Source: Pradoshia sp. D12
Lineage (GTDB): Bacteria > Bacillota > Bacilli > Bacillales > Pradoshiaceae
Direction: 5' to 3'
Assembly (NCBI RefSeq): GCF_008935075.1
Contig: NZ_CP044545.1
Span: forward strand, 2,259,501 to 2,323,500
Length of the DNA: 64,000 nucleotides
Below, piece by piece: positions 35,015 through 44,095 of the stretch; positions within the stretch are counted from its first letter, which is position 1, and each line of letters opens with the position of its first letter. The notes beneath the pieces were generated by a model, which saw nothing but the letters and a program-made list of their open reading frames with translations, was not told where the DNA came from and made no database searches. Made by a program: the position numbers and the translations under genes.

Positions 35015-36625
35015 TCAACTAAAAGGGACATAAACTTTAAATGTTGTACCTTTGTTTTTCTCACTTTCGACTTCAATTTTCCCTTTCATTCTCTCGATAA
35101 CTTGATAACAAACCATCAATCCAATGCCGGTTCCTTTATCTTTTAATGAGTAGAAGGCTGTGCCTAAACGTTTTATTTGTTCCTCACTCATGCCAATACC
35201 TGTATCTGATATCGAAAAGACTATACACTCTCCTTCTTTCTGAATGGATAAAGTCAGTTCGCCGCCATCCTTCATTGCCTCAATCCCATTTTTCATAATA
35301 TTGATTAATACCTGTTTCACTTCATTTGTATTTATGTATATTTCCAAGTCGAAATCCAATTCGAAGTGTAAATGAATATTGCTGACCATTAAGGCATATC
35401 CGTTCATTAAATCAACAATATGAGCGGAGAACTCTGATAACATCACATATTCCTTCGATCCTAAGTCCGGCTTGGCAAGAGATAGATAATCGTTAATAAT
35501 TCCTTCAGCCCGATTGATTTCGTCCACCATTAATTTTATATATGATAATTCCTCTTCAGATAACTTGCTTTTATTTTGGAAGATTTGCAGAAATCCTTTC
35601 ACAACGGTCATAGGATTTCGAATCTCATGAGCAACAGATGCTGCTAATTGTCCAATGGCATTCATTTTTTCAGCTTGTTGCAGCTCTTTTTGGATACTCG
35701 TCCTATATACAATATTATCAATTTCCTTTATGGCTTCATCAAAATTATTAATCAGCATTTCATTATCAGATTTGGAACCAATTTGTACTGAAGTAATTGA
35801 AAGCTTTTCAAATAAAATATGAAGCTGATGAACCATAAAGTTGAATTGTTCAAAAAGCTCCTCAAAATCTGTTGAGGAATCTTCGGTTAACTTTATATTA
35901 AACTCACCCTGACTTACCTTCGTTATCCCTTTAATCAGCTTATGAACAGGGCTCATTAATTTATTTATATAATGATGAAGGACACCATATGCCATACAAA
36001 AAATGATCAATATACTTCCAATGAATAGGAGTGTCCAATACAAGTTTTTCGTGAGCACTTCATCTGCATTGATTGTCACCGCTAATATAGCTTTATTAGA
36101 CCCTTCTAATCCATCAATCCCAGCATAGGCATTGACCCATTTATTCGAAGATTCCTTATATATTTCTGTTATTTGCGGATTTTCACCATGTATGACCTTT
36201 TGAATATAAGGTAGGGTTCGTTTGCTTGGCATAAAGGGGGACCCCTCCTTTATACCATTAGGTTGAGTACCATCTGATGCACTGATGATTTCATAATGCT
36301 TTTTATTTTCGTTATATAAAATAATATGTCCGGAATATAAGTGATTACTCTGTTTATCCATTTCGTTTAGATAGGTTTTCAGTTTAGACCTTGCACCAAT
36401 TGAGGAATCAGTATTAACTGAAGCTTCATTTATTAATCGGGAGGAAATCATTGATGAGCCAACCATAACCATCCCCTTACCTCTTTCATACAATATATCT
36501 TCTGTATAACCATTAATTAATTTATACCCAATAATTGAGATAAGAATGATAGTAATGAGCATTATCAAAACTATTAGCGTCAAAATTTTGCGTTTGATTG
36601 ACATCGGCTTTTTTATATTCTTCAT
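35015..36625 (-). CDS. Orphan sensor histidine kinase
   Basis: The kinase has about 536 aa. The start at 36625 follows GAGGG. It shows a membrane helix (about 14-35), a Cache-like extracellular segment of about 145 residues, a second helix (about 185-205), HAMP, HisKA with the His in AASVAHEIRNP, and HATPase (NIMKNGIEAM, DTGIGMSEEQI, GTGIGLMVCY). It has no adjacent response regulator. Its C-terminal half is close in pattern to the kinase at 22826, so two orphan kinases of the phosphorelay type lie 11 kb apart. Confidence 0.9.
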   Translation of the reverse strand: MKNIKKPMSIKRKILTLIVLIMLITIILISIIGYKLINGYTEDILYERGKGMVMVGSSMISSRLINEASVNTDSSIGARSKLKTYLNEMDKQSNHLYSGHIILYNENKKHYEIISASDGTQPNGIKEGSPFMPSKRTLPYIQKVIHGENPQITEIYKESSNKWVNAYAGIDGLEGSNKAILAVTINADEVLTKNLYWTLLFIGSILIIFCMAYGVLHHYINKLMSPVHKLIKGITKVSQGEFNIKLTEDSSTDFEELFEQFNFMVHQLHILFEKLSITSVQIGSKSDNEMLINNFDEAIKEIDNIVYRTSIQKELQQAEKMNAIGQLAASVAHEIRNPMTVVKGFLQIFQNKSKLSEEELSYIKLMVDEINRAEGIINDYLSLAKPDLGSKEYVMLSEFSAHIVDLMNGYALMVSNIHLHFELDFDLEIYINTNEVKQVLINIMKNGIEAMKDGGELTLSIQKEGECIVFSISDTGIGMSEEQIKRLGTAFYSLKDKGTGIGLMVCYQVIERMKGKIEVESEKNKGTTFKVYVPFS

Positions 36626-36714
36626 AGATCCCTCACACAATTTCATAGTATCTATCTATAATTAGACAAAATTAGGCAGTTTTCCTGTAATAAATATAAA
36701 ATAATAACAAAATC

Positions 36715-36755
36715 CAAAAAAAATACACTATCTCCATCTTGGATAGTGCATTTCT
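36715..36755 (-). terminator. Terminator of the degV-family gene
   Basis: On the minus strand AAATGCACTATC-CAAGATGGA-GATAGTGTATTTTTTTT. Confidence 0.88.
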
Positions 36756-36767
36756 TTTACTGTTAAA

Positions 36768-37610
36768 TTAGTCGGCGTAATACATAAAGCCGATTGCCCC
36801 AATTCCCGTATGTGTACTAATAATCGGTGTTGTTTCATAAATTGGTACATCATCTATACCAAGTTCACGGATTATCATTTCTTTCAATTTTGTTGCAAGT
36901 TCCATTGCATCTGCGTGGGTTATACCAATCCCCTTTAGAACTTTCCCCTCAATATCCTGCATAAGCTGCTTCACTAAGAATTTCACGATTTGACCTTGAC
37001 TTCTCACTTTCGCTACAGGGGTATACTCTCCCGTATCAAGTGAAGCAATCGGTTTGATATTTAAGAGAGAACTTAACATTGCTTTTCCTTTTCCAATTCG
37101 GCCGCCCTTAACTAAATTCTCAAGGGTATCCACCACAACAAAAAGTCGAGTATTTTCCCTAATATGATCCAATCGTTCAACAATCTCATCCATCATTTTA
37201 CCTTCTCTTGCCATTTCAGATGCCGCTAGTACCTGGAATCCTAATGCATTGGATATATACTTGGAATTAACTACAGTAACTTTCCCATCAGCCATTCTGG
37301 CAGCAGTTTGAGCCGATTGTACAGTACCGCTCATTTGAGCAGTCATATGAATAGACAACACTTCACTTCCATCTTCTGTAAGCTTATTATATACTTCCAG
37401 AAATTCACCCGCTGGGGGCTGTGAACTTTTTGGCAATTCTTCTGATTGCTGCATTTTGGTAATAAATTCTTTAGATGTAATATCTACTCCATCAATGTAT
37501 GTTTCGCCATTTATTGTTATTGAAAGTGGTACAACTGTTATGTCATTTTCTGCGATGATCTCCTTTGGCAGATCAAGCGTGGAATCAGTAACAATTTTAA
37601 TATTTGGCAT
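36768..37610 (-). CDS. DegV-family fatty-acid-binding protein
   Basis: The 280-aa protein has the two-domain DegV fold that binds a fatty acid: IVTDSTLDLPKEI at the N-terminus, SQPPAGEFLEVYNKL, the hydroxyl-binding region LSIHMTAQMSGTVQSAQ, and ISTHTGIGAIGFMYY at the end. Members act as FakB-type carriers that present fatty acids to the FakA kinase for membrane lipid synthesis. No fakA is present in this window. The annotation rests on overall family features; the exact lipid is unknown. Confidence 0.93.
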   Translation of the reverse strand: MPNIKIVTDSTLDLPKEIIAENDITVVPLSITINGETYIDGVDITSKEFITKMQQSEELPKSSQPPAGEFLEVYNKLTEDGSEVLSIHMTAQMSGTVQSAQTAARMADGKVTVVNSKYISNALGFQVLAASEMAREGKMMDEIVERLDHIRENTRLFVVVDTLENLVKGGRIGKGKAMLSSLLNIKPIASLDTGEYTPVAKVRSQGQIVKFLVKQLMQDIEGKVLKGIGITHADAMELATKLKEMIIRELGIDDVPIYETTPIISTHTGIGAIGFMYYAD

Positions 37611-37619
37611 AGTTTCACT

Positions 37620-37880
37620 TCCTATATGTATGACTAATCATATTATACATGGTAGAAAATAAAATTTAAATGAATTTCATTTTCCTTAATATAAGTTTAT
37701 GAAAAATTCTTATAATTCAAATACTCAATTCCAGCAAATCCTACCATGTAAATTTGTTAATCGATTTACGTTAAACGAAAGCATAACTGGCATGCAGCTG
37801 TACTAAATATATATTTCCTAAATTTAACTATTTATTATTTCCCCTCATCATGTATATAAACTCCAAGCTATTCTATTATT
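37620..37880. other. Intergenic stretch between tatC and the degV-family gene
   Basis: No ORF with a ribosome-binding site and no RNA motif. The tatC terminator borders it on the left. Confidence 0.5.
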
Positions 37881-37920
37881 AAAAATAAAAAGAGTGTGAA
37901 TCACTGTAGATTCACACTCT
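37881..37920 (-). terminator. Terminator of tatC
   Basis: On the minus strand AGAGTGTGAATC-TACAGT-GATTCACACTCT is followed by TTTTTATTTTT. Confidence 0.93.
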
Positions 37921-37940
37921 GCTGCATTCAAATTTCGTAC

Positions 37941-38684
37941 TTAATTTAAATCCTTTTCCAGTTCGTACTGTTCTGCTTTTTTTTGCTTTCGTTTATATAC
38001 AAATTTTGATAGTGAAATGCTAATTTCATATAACAGCAATAACGGAACTGAAACTACAAAATCAGATAAAAATTCAGGCGGTGTAATAATAATCGCAACC
38101 ACGATTAACACAAAATATGCGTATTTCCGATACTTCGCCATAATATACGGATTCAAGATACCCAAGGACGTCAAAAACATCATGACGACTGGCAATTCAA
38201 AGAGAAATGCAAACGGCAATGACATATGAATAATAAATTTCAAATATTTATCTGCCGTATAGGATGTCGTCATCACATCATTACCCAAATCTGTCAAGAA
38301 ACTCATAACGATTGGAAAGATGACAAAATAGCCAAAGGATAATCCTGCTATAAACAGAAGAAATAATGCAGGTATATAGGATAATGCAATTTTTTGTTCG
38401 TGTTTCAAAAGTGCAGGTTTAATAAACAGCCAGAGTTGAATTGCTAGAACAGGTATTGTACAGGCAATAGCCACTATGGAGGCTATTGTAAAGTAAATCC
38501 ACATAACATCACTAGGGCCAAGTACAATAAGCTTCTCATCTACATTACGAGTAAAAAATTTATATATGTCTTTAACGAAGAAAAAAGATACACATAAAAA
38601 CAGTATAAAAGCAGTTACTGTGATGATTAACCTTGTTCTCAATTCATCAAGGTGCTCTATCATATTTAATTCTTTCTCTTCCAA
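37941..38684 (-). CDS. tatC: Twin-arginine translocase subunit TatC
   Basis: The 247-aa protein has six membrane helices and the family pattern: an acidic cytosolic N-terminus with MIEHLDELRTRLI, the first periplasmic loop, and a Phe-Glu-Leu-Pro block (FAFLFELPVVMMFL). It recognises folded Tat substrates bearing an RR signal and works with TatA from the gene upstream. The gap to tatA is about 80 bases and contains a weak stem-loop, so TatA and TatC may be made in unequal amounts. Confidence 0.96.
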   Translation of the reverse strand: MEEKELNMIEHLDELRTRLIITVTAFILFLCVSFFFVKDIYKFFTRNVDEKLIVLGPSDVMWIYFTIASIVAIACTIPVLAIQLWLFIKPALLKHEQKIALSYIPALFLLFIAGLSFGYFVIFPIVMSFLTDLGNDVMTTSYTADKYLKFIIHMSLPFAFLFELPVVMMFLTSLGILNPYIMAKYRKYAYFVLIVVAIIITPPEFLSDFVVSVPLLLLYEISISLSKFVYKRKQKKAEQYELEKDLN

Positions 38685-38710
38685 ACTAGAGTCACGCCTT
38701 TCTGAATCCC

Positions 38711-38752
38711 TTTAAAGAGGTGCAAGAATAAATTCTCACACCTCTTTTAAAT
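38711..38752 (-). terminator. Weak stem-loop between tatA and tatC
   Basis: AAAGAGGTG / CACCTCTTT stem with a loop of about 16 bases, but only three to four T after it. It may attenuate rather than stop transcription, raising the TatA:TatC ratio. Confidence 0.45.
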
Positions 38753-38763
38753 AAACTATTAAA

Positions 38764-38958
38764 TTATTTATTGATTTCTTTTTTAACATCCTTTATATCA
38801 TCCACTACATCACTGGTTAAATCTTTTGTAGAATTTTTAAATTCACGTAATGTTTGACCGAAGGCCCTGCCGATTTCAGGTAGCTTCTTAGGTCCAAAGA
38901 TAATCAGGACAAGCAAAAGGATTAACAGTAATCCTGGTACACCAATATTCGAAAACAT
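38764..38958 (-). CDS. tatA: Twin-arginine translocase subunit TatA
   Basis: The 64-aa protein has a single N-terminal membrane helix ([17 protein letters not shown]) and the [21 protein letters not shown] amphipathic hinge that marks TatA/TatE, then a charged tail. It forms the pore-like assembly with TatC. The start at 38958 follows GGGAGGGAG. Upstream in-frame codons would add 28 residues without the family pattern. Confidence 0.96.
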   Translation of the reverse strand: MFSNIGVPGLLLILLLVLIIFGPKKLPEIGRAFGQTLREFKNSTKDLTSDVVDDIKDVKKEINK

Positions 38959-39107
38959 TCTTTTCTCCCTCCCAAGCTGAAATGAATCTAATTCTATTAT
39001 AATTGTTTTAAAGGTAAAGAAAAGTAATAATTTCATATACAAACATAATATGTTAACTTTTACTTATTTAGGAATGCATTTTGTTATATATAAATCACCC
39101 ATTCTTC

Positions 39108-40376
39108 TTATATTAAAAATTGATGAAGGCTGCTTCCTTTCTTTACTTCAACAAATTGGAATCCTTTATTCTCCATTCGCTGCATCAGTCCATTATAATC
39201 TTCTCTTTTTTGCAATTCGATGCCAACAAGTGCAGGACCATTGTCTTTATTATTCTTCTTCGTATATTCAAACCTGGTTATGTCATCATTTGGTCCAAGC
39301 ACCTCATCGAGAAATTCTCGCAGTGCACCCGCTCGCTGTGGAAAATGAACAATGAAATGATGCAGGAGACCTTCATATTGAAGAGAGCGGTCTTTGATAT
39401 CCTGCATTCTTCCAATATCATTATTACCTCCGCTTATGATGCACACGACCGTTTTTCCTACCAATTGCTCTTGATACAAATCCAGTGCTGCAACGGACAT
39501 AGCTCCGGCCGGTTCAGCCACAATCGCGTGTTCATTATATAATTCCAGAATCGTGGTACATACTTTCCCTTCCGGCACAGTAACCACATCCTTAAGCAAG
39601 TCACGGCAAATAGCAAATGTTTTCTCTCCAACCTCTTTTACTGCAGCTCCATCAACAAAGGAATCAATTTGCGGAAGTTTAACCACCTGTCCCTCTTTGA
39701 TCGCAGTTTGCATAGATGGTGCCCCAACTGGCTCCACACCGATACAGGCAGTATTGGGAGAGACACTTGCACTGTATGCAGCTATACCTGACATCAATCC
39801 GCCGCCGCCAACACTACCAAAAATATAGTCAACAGGTACATCCATATCCTGAAACATCTCAACAGCTACCGTACCTTGTCCTGAAATCACATTTTGATCA
39901 TTAAACGGATGAATGAACGCCCTATTTTCTGCTTCCTCACATTTCCTTGCTTCTATAAATGAATCATCAAACGTATCACCAATCAGGATAATTTCCACAT
40001 ATTCTTTGCCAAATAACTCCACCTGATTAACTTTTTGTCTTGGAGTGGTCGTAGGCATATAGATTTTACCCTTTACCTTTAATTCATTACATGCGTAAGC
40101 AACTCCCTGAGCATGATTGCCGGCACTGGCGCATACTATACCATTTTGCAATTCCTCTTTCGATAGATTTAGCATCGCATAAAATGCCCCACGCAATTTA
40201 AAAGAACGTACATATTGAAGGTCTTCTCTTTTCAAATAAACATTACAATGATACTTTTCTGACAACCTCTTATTTCTTTGCAAAGGAGTGTGAGCAACCT
40301 TGTCTTTTAATTGCTGATACGCAATTAAAATTTGTTCAGGCGATACCCCTTCATTTGTTTTCACCAGATGCCTCAT
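39108..40376 (-). CDS. ilvA: Threonine dehydratase IlvA
   Basis: This PLP enzyme turns threonine into 2-oxobutanoate, the first step of isoleucine synthesis. The 422 aa show the PLP Lys in RSFKLRGAFYAM, the phosphate-binding GSVGGGGLMSGIA glycine loop, SAGNHAQGVA, and a C-terminal ACT-like regulatory region of about 90 residues (FIVHFPQRAGALREFLDEVL). That single regulatory domain is the Bacillus short form. No T-box is visible upstream, so control is not by that route. Confidence 0.97.
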   Translation of the reverse strand: MRHLVKTNEGVSPEQILIAYQQLKDKVAHTPLQRNKRLSEKYHCNVYLKREDLQYVRSFKLRGAFYAMLNLSKEELQNGIVCASAGNHAQGVAYACNELKVKGKIYMPTTTPRQKVNQVELFGKEYVEIILIGDTFDDSFIEARKCEEAENRAFIHPFNDQNVISGQGTVAVEMFQDMDVPVDYIFGSVGGGGLMSGIAAYSASVSPNTACIGVEPVGAPSMQTAIKEGQVVKLPQIDSFVDGAAVKEVGEKTFAICRDLLKDVVTVPEGKVCTTILELYNEHAIVAEPAGAMSVAALDLYQEQLVGKTVVCIISGGNNDIGRMQDIKDRSLQYEGLLHHFIVHFPQRAGALREFLDEVLGPNDDITRFEYTKKNNKDNGPALVGIELQKREDYNGLMQRMENKGFQFVEVKKGSSLHQFLI

Positions 40377-40410
40377 ATGCTCTCCTCCATTACTTTTATT
40401 AATTTATAAA

Positions 40411-40438
40411 ATTATAGCAGGTACGAATAATAAATCAA
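40411..40438 (-). promoter_or_regulatory. SigA-type promoter of ilvA
   Basis: On the minus strand TTGATT, a 16-base spacer ending TGC, then TATAAT: a strong extended -10 promoter about 35 bases before the ilvA start. Confidence 0.7.
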
Positions 40439-40568
40439 CAGAATTTTTAGAAAAATCAATATAGTAGAATTCAACTGATATACTTTTAATAATTTACAAA
40501 TTAATTCCGTGTGATTAATTTGGCTACATTGATGACTTGATGAAATGCTGACCACTTTTTCAAAGCTT

Positions 40569-40615
40569 CAAAAAACGACAAAACAGGTAGAATTTTCTCC
40601 ACCTGTTTTGTCGTT
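40569..40615 (-). terminator. Terminator of the dfrA-plsC operon
   Basis: On the minus strand ACGACAAAACAGGT / ACCTGTTTTGTCGT is a perfect 14-bp stem followed by TTTTTTGAAG. Confidence 0.93.
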
Positions 40616-40649
40616 CTAGCACTAATGATACGTATGCCTTTGATTTGAT

Positions 40650-41378
40650 TTATGCACCCTTTAACAGATTGCTTCTTTCCTCTTTGATTCTAGTATGAAT
40701 ATGTTCAGCCACTGCTGTCATTCCCTCTTCTTCGTATTGTTCAGAGGTAATCGCAGGCAATATAACAAGTTTAACCTTCCCAGGCTTTATCTTATTATTG
40801 TTATTCTCAAACAAGTCCGCAGTACCTGTAATCATAAAAGGTACAATCGGCACCCTAGTATCTTTAGCAAGACGCAATGAGCCCGCTTTAAATTCACCAA
40901 TCTCCTTACCTCTGTTGCGAGTACCCTCTGGAAAAATGAGAATTGAGTGGCCATCCTTTAATTTCTGTACCCCTTCTCTAATAGCCTGTATAGAAGCACG
41001 TCGATCCTTACGATCCATAAACACGCAGCCCATTACTTCCATCCAGCCAGCAACAATCGGAATTTTTTTTACTTCAATTTTTGAAATAAAGCCAAACGGC
41101 TTGGAGATACCAGCCATTAATACGGGTATATCAAAATCCCCTTCATGATTTCCTACAAATAATACTGGCCCATCCGGAATATTTTCGGCCCCTACGACTT
41201 CCAGCTCACAGCCTGAATTCTTTAAAAATCCTTTTGCCCATTTTTTCGGAATTTGTTGAATTTCCACATCGTCATGAGCATTATTTTTCTCATAAACCTT
41301 CTTCATTTTAGATAGTCCTGGTAAGCTGTACAATAAAAAGCCGCATAAATAAATAACCATATAAATTAACCGTAGCAA
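40650..41378 (-). CDS. plsC: 1-acyl-sn-glycerol-3-phosphate acyltransferase PlsC
   Basis: The 242-aa enzyme acylates lysophosphatidate to phosphatidate at the membrane. It has an N-terminal hydrophobic helix (about 2-20) and the acyltransferase blocks FVGNHEGDFDIPVL (an H-x4-D box), FMDRKDRRASI and ILIFPEGTRNRGKE (block III). The reading frame extends 55 codons further upstream over dfrA, but AGGAGG lies 9 bases before a TTG at 41378, just after the dfrA stop, so this TTG is chosen. It is co-transcribed with dfrA. Confidence 0.92.
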   Translation of the reverse strand: MLRLIYMVIYLCGFLLYSLPGLSKMKKVYEKNNAHDDVEIQQIPKKWAKGFLKNSGCELEVVGAENIPDGPVLFVGNHEGDFDIPVLMAGISKPFGFISKIEVKKIPIVAGWMEVMGCVFMDRKDRRASIQAIREGVQKLKDGHSILIFPEGTRNRGKEIGEFKAGSLRLAKDTRVPIVPFMITGTADLFENNNNKIKPGKVKLVILPAITSEQYEEEGMTAVAEHIHTRIKEERSNLLKGA

Positions 41379-41403
41379 TGTAATAAACCTCCTGTATCGA
41401 ACC

Positions 41404-41892
41404 CTACTTGCGTATGTATTCTTTAAAATAATAATCGTATGGATTTCTTTCGTCTTTTGGTCCTTTTTCAGATGAAAGCAATTCCCATTCTTCATCATAA
41501 TTTTGAACCGGGAAGAATGTATCTCCTTCAAAATGATGATCAATATATGTCAAATAGATTTTTGAAACATACGGAAGAAGCTGTTCAAATAATACTTGTC
41601 CCCCGAATATGACACATTCAGTATCGGTATCTTTTTCTATTTGAAGAATTTCATCCACTGAGTGTACGACTTTTACTCCATCAACGACCCAAGATGGATC
41701 TTTCGTTAAAACGACATTCGTTCTGCCAGGAAGAGGCTTTCCTATAGACTCAAACGTTTTTCGACCCATAATTAAAATTTTACCCATCGTGGTTTGTTTC
41801 ACATGGACCATGTCGGCAGGAATACGCCATGGAAGATTATTATTGATACCGATAACTCGATTTCGATCATGTGCTACAACAATTGAAAACAT
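41404..41892 (-). CDS. dfrA: Dihydrofolate reductase DfrA
   Basis: The enzyme reduces dihydrofolate and is the target of trimethoprim. The 162 aa carry the family blocks: FSIVVAHDRNRVIGINNNLPWRIPADM (with the substrate-binding region), GRKTFESIG (NADPH binding), and VIFGGQVLFEQLLPYVSKIYLTYI. Thymidylate synthase (56321), its usual partner in Bacillus, lies 14 kb away behind the accessory block. It is first gene of a unit with plsC, 25 bases apart. Confidence 0.97.
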   Translation of the reverse strand: MFSIVVAHDRNRVIGINNNLPWRIPADMVHVKQTTMGKILIMGRKTFESIGKPLPGRTNVVLTKDPSWVVDGVKVVHSVDEILQIEKDTDTECVIFGGQVLFEQLLPYVSKIYLTYIDHHFEGDTFFPVQNYDEEWELLSSEKGPKDERNPYDYYFKEYIRK

Positions 41893-42179
41893 CTTAATCC
41901 CCCTTTTGTTTAATCTTCTCTTGTTAAATTTTAAATATCCGTCTTCGAAAAATCATTGCAAATTTCATTTTATCTCATATATTGAGTATCATATAAGATA
42001 GAAAAACCGAACCACAGTCGGGAACGGTTATATTGACTTGGATATTTACGACTAACAGACTACTAAAAGTCATTTACTACTTGATATACGAAACAATTAA
42101 ATATTACTGACTTCTTAATCGTCAATGGACCTATTTAACCATTTAAATAACGGATTTGCAAGGTCAAATTTCTAACAAT
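41893..42179. other. Intergenic stretch at the junction to the accessory block
   Basis: About 290 bases without a supported gene. No terminator was found after the GT-A gene, nor any repeat or integrase site that would mark an insertion boundary. Confidence 0.5.
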
Positions 42180-43187
42180 CTATACATGTTTATTCAGTAA
42201 CATGATATAAACTTCTTTCAAAATCCCCTCCGGTAGATGATTTAGATTTATTGTGTTTTTAGAAATAAAAGGTTTTTGGAATTCCTTAGTTACATAACGG
42301 GCATTATATTTTATGATTTCGTAAAATGCTAACCTCAGGTCCTTGTTGTAAAGATGGTCATATTTATGGAGTAATTGATTAATATCTCTTATTGTTACTT
42401 GCTCGCTAATCAGCTCTAAACTCATAGCATACACTTCAATTGAAGGATGTTTATCCATGAAATAGCGATAATTTAGTAAAGATTCCTGTAATCTTTTCTT
42501 GTTAACTTCATGTTCTTGATGAATTGTCCCCACAGCACGATCCACTTTAAATGTAGCACCACACTGGTGGAGCCTGTACCCTAATTCCCAGTCCTCCCAT
42601 CCATAGCCAATAAACTTTGGATCAAACCTTCCCGCCTGGTCTAATAAAGTACGCTTCACTGAAAGATTACCACCCATGCAGGCAACCCAAGGAATCAGAA
42701 ATTTGTCCAATTCATCCCCATAAGGGACAATGATATTAGAATAATAATAATCTTTAAAACGGATTAAGTTTTGAAATTCTTCACTTAGGAAGTTTATATT
42801 CTGGTCCACGATTTTTTTTTGGGCTCTTTGAGTTATATAATAATAATACATGGCGCCAGTTAAAACCAAGTTTTCACATTTCTCATGCCTTTTAACATGA
42901 TTTTCAATATAGTCAGGATAAACCAACATCTCCGCATCAAGAAAAATGATTAAATCCCCATCTGTATTGGCAATCCCTATATTCCTTGTTTCTGCAAGTC
43001 CCATTTTTTTATTATTTCGAACCATACGAAAATGATTCGGAAGATCAATTGTACTGGTGCGATCATCTGATGCATCATCCACAATCATCACTTCATAATT
43101 ATCATGACTTTGTTTCCGTAATGCTTCAATTGTATTTTTAAGCTGTTCATACCGATTGTGACTCGGAATGACAATTGATACTTTCAC
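42180..43187 (-). CDS. Family 2 (GT-A) glycosyltransferase
   Basis: The 335-aa protein begins with the GT2 fold: VSIVIPSHNRYEQLKNTIEAL, VMIVDDASDDRT, then the metal-binding DXD-like region LIIFLDAEML. WVACMGGNLSVKR and the acceptor-side WEDWELGYRL (the ED motif) follow. The residues after about 240 are helical and may be a C-terminal linking domain. It probably adds a sugar to a polysaccharide or protein. It is last of the minus-strand run starting at 47688, which places it with the coat-surface genes. Confidence 0.9.
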   Translation of the reverse strand: MKVSIVIPSHNRYEQLKNTIEALRKQSHDNYEVMIVDDASDDRTSTIDLPNHFRMVRNNKKMGLAETRNIGIANTDGDLIIFLDAEMLVYPDYIENHVKRHEKCENLVLTGAMYYYYITQRAQKKIVDQNINFLSEEFQNLIRFKDYYYSNIIVPYGDELDKFLIPWVACMGGNLSVKRTLLDQAGRFDPKFIGYGWEDWELGYRLHQCGATFKVDRAVGTIHQEHEVNKKRLQESLLNYRYFMDKHPSIEVYAMSLELISEQVTIRDINQLLHKYDHLYNKDLRLAFYEIIKYNARYVTKEFQKPFISKNTINLNHLPEGILKEVYIMLLNKHV

Positions 43188-43278
43188 GATTTTTCAACTC
43201 ACTTACCTAATCATATTTTCCGATATCAATCCAATTTTCATTCTTCAAGCCCATCAATATAAGCCAGAAACAGCACAT

Positions 43279-44055
43279 CTACATTTTCATTAATCTATCT
43301 AACCCGATTATTTCATTGATCCAAGAATCAGTAACAATTTCATCCGTAATAAATGTCTGCATTCCTGAACCTATATCGAATGCTACTTTTCCATACCTGG
43401 ATGCTATATATGGGGTAAGGATAAGTGCATTTATCCCTGCTCCTAAAAAACATATATCAAAATCGATTGTTTTAAGCTGTTTTTTTACAGTTGGTATATC
43501 ATCATAGGAATAGATAGGTAGTGCTCCCACTACTTTTACACCTAATGTTTTTCCATACTTATCTTCCATACCCTTTTTAGCTTTTTCAGCCAGTGATCCA
43601 ATTAATAATACTTTTCTGTTACGTAATATTTCTTCAAACTTATCTTTTTGCGACTTCATAAAAACTCTTCTAATATTAGCTTCAAAATACTCTTTTGGTT
43701 GGATATTATAAATTGAAAAAACACGCTCCGTGATTTCCTTGGAATTTTCTTCAATTGTGTTATAACCCACAATATCAGCACTATTCACCGCGGCAATCCC
43801 TTCCATTTGAGCAATGGGGTTTGGAAACCTTATTCCACGATGATAAAAGCCTTCTTTCACATCTTTATTGGCTATCTTTTTTTCCTTTCTATAATGGCCT
43901 TGAAATTTATTTAAAATAGGATCCTTATCGAATTGATCTTGTCCCATCACAACGGCTTCGGTTTGACCGACTGATACAATCGATAGAGGCCTTTGTTTTT
44001 TCAAACTTCTTAAAATACGGTCCATTATTTCACCGCTTGATAATTGGTTTGACAA
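43279..44055 (-). CDS. GT-D fold glycosyltransferase-like protein
   Basis: The 258-aa protein matches the GT-D group: an N-terminal helix then LSIVSVGQTEAVVMGQ (where the group usually has a GDGE-like motif), GIRFPNPIAQMEGIAAVNSADIVGY, and the late FDICFLGAGINALILTPYIA and AFDIGSG. GT-D proteins add sugars onto adhesins or coat proteins with a partner transferase. The start is the TTG at 44055 after GGGAGAGAG. An ATG ten codons earlier lacks a site. Donor and acceptor cannot be told. Confidence 0.78.
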   Translation of the reverse strand: MSNQLSSGEIMDRILRSLKKQRPLSIVSVGQTEAVVMGQDQFDKDPILNKFQGHYRKEKKIANKDVKEGFYHRGIRFPNPIAQMEGIAAVNSADIVGYNTIEENSKEITERVFSIYNIQPKEYFEANIRRVFMKSQKDKFEEILRNRKVLLIGSLAEKAKKGMEDKYGKTLGVKVVGALPIYSYDDIPTVKKQLKTIDFDICFLGAGINALILTPYIASRYGKVAFDIGSGMQTFITDEIVTDSWINEIIGLDRLMKM

Positions 44056-44095
44056 ATTTCTCTCTCCCTTCGCTAAAAAAATCACATATATTAGA

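Noticed and set aside
40377-40560. T-box or other leader in front of ilvA
   Set aside because: No T-box sequence or specifier stem is present; only an ordinary promoter is seen.
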